Program-made: the position numbers and the translations under genes | Source of the DNA: Saksenaea vasiformis B4078 | Taxonomy: Eukaryota > Mucoromycota > Mucoromycetes > Mucorales > Saksenaeaceae | Direction of reading: 5' to 3' | Assembly (NCBI GenBank): GCA_000697055.1 | Contig: JNDT01001565.1 | Location: forward strand, 1-64,000 | DNA length: 64,000 nucleotides | Part shown: piece after piece, positions 56,724-64,000 of the stretch | Numbering within the stretch: position 1 is the stretch's first letter | How the letters are laid out: every line of letters begins with the position of its first letter | The notes under the pieces: model-generated | Databases searched by the model: none | What the model saw: only the letters and a program-made list of their open reading frames with translations | What the model was told of the DNA's origin: nothing

Positions 56724-59700
56724 ATGGTGAGGATTCGGATAGATCTGTTGATGACCTGACCGATCTGACCTTTTCCCTAATCGTCTACAGATTCGATGGC
56801 ACACATTGAACAAGGGGGTGACGACCCCACAACGAGACACCAATGAAGTGCTGGTACCAAAGCTTTCTAGGAACGTAATGACTGCATGACTCATTCCGAC
56901 GTTGTAGACCGAGCGTTTGGTGGAAAAATACCAGCAAACACTAAAGATCCACCAGAAAGGCCGACTGTCCGAAGCAAAGGAGAAGTACGGAGAGATCATT
57001 GACACGGATCTTGTCAAAAACGGGACGGAAGCAGTAGGATCACTCTGTGTCTCAATGGATAGCTGATAATTTATGTGTAAATGATAGGAGAATCTACAAA
57101 CACGTTCCGTTCATATTACTACGTTATCCATGCTACGTTTTCTCGTATTCAAAAACTACGCGTCGATTCTGGAAGAAGAATACGACACGTCTGAAACAAA
57201 AGATCCATCTGTATCGAAACAGGCATTGCAGTACTATCTTCAGGTAGAGAGGATGGTGTTTTTTTTTTGCTTATACATTTATTCGTATGTGTCTCTACGG
57301 CCCCTTTTAGGCGCTCAAAATCGATCCCACAGAGTACTCGATCTGGTATCGTGTAGGGTGCATTTCACAAACGTTAGGCAACAATCGATTTGCACGACAT
57401 GCTTTTCAAACGGGATTTCTGTCAGATGCCACGCAACCTCAGAACGCCGAATCCACATTCGTCCAGGCTGTCCAAACCAACTGGCAGAAGAAGATAGAAA
57501 CACTTTTCAAATGTGGACGAATAAACCCGATTCAATGGCAATGCATGGAAGGCTTATGTAATGTAAGCAGCTGCAACGGAACGAATACTGAGGCTAAAAC
57601 TTATCTATCAGGTGTTGTATGCTATTGGCGACTTCAATCTGTGCAAGTACTATGTTGATCATGGTTTGAAGCACTTCCCAGGTTGGACTCTGGGGAAGGA
57701 TTTGCGACAGCGTATGAAAATAACAGTACCAGAGGAAGAAAACATGAGAGATACACCCGAAACAGAAGAATGTACACAGAAGATGGAACGATTATCTATG
57801 GATATTCAAAAACCCGCATGGCCAATAATAATCAAAGAACTTCTAAAGAAATATAATGATATGATCGCGAGGTAAGCATACTTGCCATTGACAATCAACA
57901 GGTGGGTGGAAACTATATTTTACTGACCCTTTTTTTAGAAGTGAGCCAGTCGACAGTACGAATTCATCAGTAGATTTCCACGATAGAGGCCTTTATGAAA
58001 GGGTGTCGTTTATCAACAAATCGCTCCATATCAATATTATATCCACAGAAGAACCCGTCAGCTCGCAGACGACATCATCCGCGGAGGGCAAGTCAGTACC
58101 TACAGCTGCTGCGACATCAGTGTCACAGCAACCAGTAATGACCGAGTCTGCACCCGAGATGATGAATACGGATCAGAAAACGCCGATCATACCTGTTATC
58201 GTAATAGATGACGATGGCCAGCAAGAGGAAACAGGAGCTTCTAGTAAAGAGAATGCGATGGATACCGACAACACATTAAAACGAAAACGTGAGGACGAAG
58301 AGGGGGAAGGCAATATAGAGGAGAACGAAGCAGAAGAAAAACGTGCCTCTTTAAGGTAGAATGGGATTCATTAGGGTCAATGATTAATCCTACTGCATAC
58401 AGAGCTTCGAAACGCCAACGTGAGAAAGTAGAGAATGAAGAAACATGGAGGCGCAAGATGCTCGAAGAAGAGGAAGAATTGAGCAAAAAGGCTCAAATTT
58501 TATTCGACAACCTATCTTCCGTGAAATTCTTGCAGCAAAGGAAGCCATGGTATATGCCGACCGAACAGCTTCACAAGGACGCATCCATTGAATTGTTTTG
58601 GGAATGGTTCGATACGAAAGTGACAGAACTTGATCGCTCGTATGCATGGACTATTGAAAAATTTCAAGCACAGTGAGTGATTCTCTTACTGTTCTGGTTA
58701 AACAGTGTTAACACCGGTCATAGGGAAGTGCCTTTTCCTGATAATACGAGTCATCGGCGCAGATATGCTATTTTTGAAAAAGCAAAGCGACGAGCATCCG
58801 TCACGTCGGATGAGCAAATCGATTCAAGTGTTGTAAACTTTGTAGAAACGTTAAACAAGAGTAACTCGGGAATTATCGACGGCTTATGTCAGCTGTCGTT
58901 GACACTGTTAAAACGCGACGCGGATACCGGACTGGATGCTCCAACTGCAGAACTCATGATGGATACCGTGGTTGCTCTCGAACACAATTTCTTCAGTATG
59001 ATGGCCAATGGATCGTTCAAGGATTCTACGCAAGAGTCGCAAGTTGAGGTGAATCTTCGCCAAATGCGTTAAGAAGGGAGCATTAATTCATCTTTTTTTT
59101 TTTCAGCTAACGCTTCGTGTATGTGAACGCATGATGGACAGAGCTATACACACCGTTCTGGATTCTGAATCGAGAATATCGCAAAAACCACACCCAAGCA
59201 CCAAAAAGCGAGCATCTCACGGGCAAGGCAAACATTCGAAGGAAGCAGATGCTGTGGCCGACAGTATAGAAGTATGTCAAGCATGGCTCTCACTATTTGA
59301 ACGCATCATGGCTAGTCGTGCGATCAATGAATTTAAACCCGACGAATTGAATCAAGCGAAAGAACAAACGCAAGAGCCCAAACAGATGGATCTATTGCTT
59401 CGTTACTGGTCCCTCAGAGGAAAGATGGCCCAATGCAATGAAAACATCCATGATGCGTTTGAATGGTACACACGTTGTGGCAACGCGCTAAAAGAAATAG
59501 ATCAAGACAGGAAAGACGGTGCTCTCACGTTGGATGTGAAGTGGTACGCCTGCCCTAACTTTTCTGCATAATCATCTCGCTCACTTTCTTTTTGCCTAGT
59601 CTTTATGATCCTATCATTAGCAACCAAAAGATTGAGCAGAAACTTAGTATTCTCAAGATTGGGAATCAAGCAACGTTTGCTAGGAGTAAATTGGCTGCCA

Positions 59701-61978
59701 AAGAGTATGACAGTGTAATCGAGCTTCTTGAAAATGGTGTTAGCGCGCACACCAGCCCAGATGTCTTACATGGATCGGATGACTTTTATGAAACACAAGC
59801 GATGTTGGCAGAGGTAAATAGTAGGTTTTGTTTTGATTGTCCACTTAATGTACAGTAGGCCTACATTAATACCGAGCATCATGTAAAAGCATGGGAGTGT
59901 TACAGATTCATGCTTTGCCGTTCCGTCACGGAATTTGTTCTGTATGGATGTACTCAAATGAAAGAAAAAGCTGTGCTAAGAAGAGAGGAAGATACGGCCT
60001 TTTTCAGATTCCTGAGCACGGTAACATTTTGCTACGGAAAAAAAAGTTATGCTATTGTTTTTCTCATCCCTGGCAAAATAGATTGATATGCTGGTGAACA
60101 GACTTCTTGATCTCACTGCGGAAAAGACTATAGAAGGTAAGCAGATGCCAAAGAAATGCTTCTTTCTTGACTCAACTAGCGGTGTCAGAATGGATTCCAA
60201 AAATGATCGATAACCAGTTTATCGACAGTTTGCTGGTGCTTCTGCGGGCATCCTTTATTTATATCTTTAGACACCCAGACTTCATCCCTCTTGTAAACAA
60301 TTTCCCGGTTCAGGACAATCCGCCTCACATTCCGTCGAACAGAACAAAATCGAGCGGTTTTAACGCCCTCGTTGCCCGAATCTGGACACTACAATCGATT
60401 ATGCTCAAAACATTGATTTCGGGTGATTCTAGCCTAGAAACAGATGTTTATCCTGCGTTAGCAGATCTTCTTCTAGCTACCCACGAAGAACTTGGAGAAC
60501 GTGAGATCTGTGGTTCAGGAAAAGGTAAAAAAGAAAAATTGTCGACATTCAGATAGAACGAGCGCTTCTCACCTTCTCCCTCCCCCCCAAAAAAAAATTG
60601 AATGTGATAGGCGTCTTTTTGAACCATTCGTTGGATGTTCTTATGAAATTAAAGGACCCCAATTACCGCAGAGCTATATACCAATGCTATCACTGTCTTT
60701 ACAGAGTGCATGTCGCTGTAAGCGTAGCAGCTACCGACCATACAGGTAGACTTACTCCCTTATAGGCGGAAGGAGATCCCATTGAAGAGCACCATGCTCT
60801 ACACAGTGCGCTTACTCCAAAGGCAGCCGAACGTCTTTTTGGTCTGGTTGCTGACACCATTGTCGAGAAAGCAGATCGTGGCTCTCCTTTGCGAAGTGAC
60901 TTGAAAGATATTGTTGACACTGTTTCTGAACTTTTTGAAGACCTTCCAACCGATAACTGTAAGTAATAGCGAGAGAGCGTAGCCATTTTTCTAATTTTCA
61001 ATTGCATTAGTCCATGTGAAGTATAATCAAAGAAATATTGAGGCCTTTCTCAAGAAAGAGATCCAACTTCCACAATCACCAAATCAGATTTTTGCTGCTG
61101 CTCGTTTGTCAACGGTTACAATGAATCCTGAGCAACATTCCATTTCTCGTAAGTATAGCACGTTTCCTGCAGATGATCCTGATACAGTGTGTTTTCAGCT
61201 GTCTATTTCAAGATCTTCTGGGCTAGAGGCAAGATGCTTCGGCTTCAGATAAAGAACAGGACAAAAGTTAATCCTGAGAGAACAATGGAAGACTTGGAGG
61301 AAGCCATTGACGAGTTCATGGTAAGAAACTGCTAGCCCCTTTTTTTTTTTGGCTTAGGCAGACCTAATATCATCGTAGAAACACCTTGCATTAAACCCTG
61401 AAGATACGCGCGGCTGGTACGAGCTTGGTTTATCTTTGATGCAGCTCGCGGATGAAGAACTCATCTGGAGTGCTTCCAATATCACTTTACATAAAGGCAA
61501 GATAGCAGACTATCAAAGGGTGAGAGAAAAAAAGAGTCTAGCAGTAGCTAGTGTTATTGATCACTTCTTTAGAGAGGGTATCACGCGTTTTTGAAGGCGT
61601 GGGATCTTTCACGGACGACACATGTCACCTTGGATAGCGAAATGATGTTTGATCTCTTCAACAATTTTGGTCATCTTCTCTACTCGATTACGTGTGGACC
61701 CATGGCAACAGAGGCATTGAAAGTACAGACTGTGCGACGCGCTCTTGGAAGGGATGGCAAGCTTTACGATGTCTCGCAAAACAAAGTGGAGCCCACGCTC
61801 GCCTACAAAACAGCTTTGCTCATGTTTACGAATGCATTACGATACAAGGGCGTCGATGACCTGGAATGGCAGTAAGGAATAATACAGAAAAGAAAAATGT
61901 TCGTTTGGGTTCCTTAAGCTATAATAGGGCGCTCTACATGAGTGGAAAATGTTTCAGCAAGCTTAAACGACCACCGAT

Positions 61979-62040
<62 letters not shown>

Positions 62041-63479
62041 AGGCTTCGTGGTTGATGTGTCAGTCATTCATGTTTCTTTTTACTTAGGAAGTGCTTGAGT
62101 GGTACCGAAGGGCTGTTCGTAATGTTCCTGTACGGTCTGGTCAACACGGACAGGAAAGGATTTTGGAGCCTCTTTATAAACTATGCTCTGCTTTAGTCAA
62201 GTACTTGTATGCCGGAAAGATAGAGGTAAAGTGCAACCAAAAGAAGATGTATAACTCGGGTTAGCTCATGATGGACTACAGCCTGCCATTGTTTCTGAAT
62301 TTCTTGCCGTTGGCACGGAGGAAGAGACTGCATCGAGTAATGTACCTCCTCCTCCTTCTTCTGATGCTCCCGCTGGTGCCCCTGTCCATGGTCCAAATCC
62401 TCCTCCTACTCAGTACACCCCAGCAATCGACCAACTCATTCAATTCAACGCGCCCGTTGTGCAGGAAACAGGACGCCAGTATGCTCATCTTACGACAGAA
62501 CAGGCAAATGCATATGACCTTATATTTAACAAACTTTCTGAAATACGAAAAATCGATAAACGCAAATGGCATCATCGACCAATCTACATGGTAAGTAAGC
62601 GCTAACAAAAGAGGGAACGCTCTAAGTGCATGGGTTACGCTGTTAGCATGCTTGGATGTACTATTACGTTTACAAGAATGCAGAAAAAGCAAAGGCGGAA
62701 CTATCACAGTTCTTTACTCTCAAGACAAATACCAAATCGCCAATCAGCATCTGGAAACCTGATTTTGAAAGGTAAAACAAAAGGTCATCCTTATCAACGA
62801 TTTATAATGAAGTCATCCTTTTCTAGACCAGGAAAACATTTCTCCTACGTTTACAAATATACGCTTTTCTTTGTGGAATTGGCGAAAGCGTGCAAAGATG
62901 TGGACACGCTCAAACAGCTATGCAAGAAAGCTCGTCGCGCTCAGACGGTTTTGCTGCATGACGAGAAGGTCTTTTCAACAGCCTACTCTGCCTATATTGA
63001 GGTAAAAAAGGGCTTTTTTGTATTTCCTGGATGACCAAAAAACAAAAAAAAAACTCACCGCTTGGTGTTAGATTGTGCAGCAGCAAGTAGCCAGTAGTCA
63101 TTTATCACAAGCGTGTCTAGATCGACTGACAAGCATGTCAGTCGATAAGCAACGGTTTGTCGAACGATGTCGCGATTGCGGTGCTGCCTTGGCCAAGCTG
63201 GCACCCAAACCAGAACTGGTCAGTAGTTTGCAAGACCTGCTCGATATCAGACGTTTGAGTCATGGACATATCTCCTCGGTTCCAGGGATAGACAATGTCA
63301 TAGCGCAGTTCTATGCTGAGTTGCTGTTTGAGAATAGTACTTTCCAAGAGTTCTGGGAAGCGGAGGCACAAAAAGCACTTGACAATTCCGAGACAGGAGC
63401 GTTACCGGATGAATCAAAAATTCGAATCACAACGGATTTACTCGTCGAGCAAGCCAAGAGTATATGTAATCAACCTTAG
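56724..63479 (+). CDS. HIR3: Hir3/CABIN1-like subunit of the HIRA histone chaperone complex
   Basis: This is a large TPR scaffold of the HIR/HIRA complex, which deposits H3-H4 independently of replication and represses histone genes. About 26 exons are inferred, most with consistent phases, for example 57088-57243, 57311-57562, 57612-57871, 57939-58355, 58403-58672, 58724-59048, 59107-59540, 60189-60524 and 61573-61871. The N-terminal TPR region reads QALQYYLQALKIDPTEYSIW and ALGNN-like helix pairs, matching the CABIN1 N-terminus. An acidic linker with KRKR lies near 58180-58350. The central part contains ISSLE-like helical repeats, and the C-terminal part has KIDKRKWHHRPIYM and IWKPDFERPGKHFSYVYKYT, CABIN1/Hir3 hallmarks. 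The stop is at 63477-63479. The first coding exon appears to be only ATG (56724-56726). The junction near 62226-62265 is off by one and unresolved. Confidence 0.85.
61982..62038. repeat. Poly-A tract in a HIR3 intron
   Basis: A nearly pure run of about 55 A lies inside the intron between exons ending at 61979 and starting at 62088. It is an intronic homopolymer and its exact length is likely unreliable. Confidence 0.85.
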
Positions 63480-64000
63480 TTATCAATCATAAACATGTAA
63501 TTTCGCTTGGCCCTATATATTAAATTCTGTAAAGAGTATTGCGGAACCTGGCGTTGGAAATGTGATCTAAATTGCGCACTCAGGACTGTTTGTTCTACTA
63601 GCGTCTCTTTCGACACGTACTGTGCGGATGAAGAGCTTACTCAGTGGTTGTGATAGCTCCTGGAGTTGCAGTTTGCTCTATAGTGCCGGTCTTTTGTGGA
63701 TAAAAAAGCCTACCCCCTTTGCACCGAGGAAGTATTAGGTATACATCACGATTGCATCCATTCGACCGTTACTTTCATGCAATCTTACGAACTCCTAAAA
63801 GGTTTGCTCTCCATGAATAGGGGGGGTTGTCCCGCGCTGCTAAAGCTATGGGACTGCAACTTTTACGCTACTTTAAACAAACGATGCGTCTATGAAGAGC
63901 CAGATACTGTAGATGGGTTACTTTGGGACTGGAACCTATCTTAATCATGAAACATATTTACTCCTTCCGACGGAGCACTGAGAAGCGCGCCACTGGTCCA
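63480..64000. other. Right-edge interval downstream of HIR3
   Basis: No supported gene. A plus-strand open stretch at 63696-63944 (Cys- and Leu-containing) has no recognised family and could be an exon of a gene beyond the edge. Confidence 0.4.

Noticed and set aside
61866..62087. Lys-rich open frame through the poly-A tract
   Set aside because: The tract is inside a HIR3 intron with good splice sites at 61980 and 62087; poly-Lys is an artefact of poly-A.
1..64000. CRISPR arrays, prophage, bacterial operons or rRNA
   Set aside because: No spaced direct-repeat arrays, bacterial ribosome-binding sites or rRNA-like sequence; genes are intron-rich and clearly eukaryotic.

Overview
This is a gene-rich eukaryotic nuclear segment. 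Its genes carry many short GT-AG introns (mostly about 45-70 nt, often in phase 1 or 2) and very short exons. The gene set points to an early-diverging fungus, most likely Mucoromycota (Mucorales-like): the fungal-type HMP-P synthase THI5 and a KEI1-like inositol-phosphorylceramide synthase subunit sit beside an animal-like type IIC P-type ATPase, a MEPCE/Bin3 RNA methyltransferase and a Hir3/CABIN1 protein. The organism assignment is inference; I see no rRNA, CRISPR array or complete transposase gene.

Layout. Left edge: glucosidase II beta subunit (minus, C-terminus off the edge), then a Na,K-ATPase-like pump (minus, 2977-6530). About 6 kb follow with no recognisable intact gene (6531-12652), holding palindromes, short repeats and coding debris. 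Next come two ESCRT-III subunits tail to tail (VPS24/CHMP3 plus, DID2/CHMP1 minus), a mitochondrial carrier (minus), and a PXA-PX-nexin_C sorting nexin (plus, 18294-21051). After another sparse stretch are a kinesin-4-type motor (plus, 25393-30720), a two-finger C2H2 factor (plus), a frame-broken Sel1-repeat pseudogene (34856-36605) and a small KEI1-like gene (38346-39138).

Middle to right: mitochondrial EF-Ts (minus) and ribosomal protein L30 (plus) diverge from a 262-bp shared promoter. The first L30 intron is unusually long and can form competing hairpins. THI5 (minus), an uncharacterised protein with an internal duplication (minus) and the U5 snRNP protein DIB1 (plus) follow. A 12-exon minus-strand gene (47668-51292) fuses a degenerate Ras-like G domain to RasGEF_N and RasGEF catalytic domains. 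After a microsatellite-rich gap come the Bin3-type methyltransferase (54102-55282), a decayed coding block, and a 6.8-kb, roughly 26-exon Hir3/CABIN1 gene (56724-63479).

Themes. The genes are mostly housekeeping: ER glycoprotein folding, cation transport, membrane remodelling, sphingolipid synthesis, mitochondrial and cytosolic translation, thiamine synthesis, splicing, Ras signalling and chromatin assembly. They do not form one pathway. The most unusual items are the pseudo-GTPase/RasGEF fusion, the substituted cation-binding residues of the ATPase, the L30 intron structure, two genes whose first coding exon appears to be only the ATG, and several short repeat families in the gene-poor stretches.
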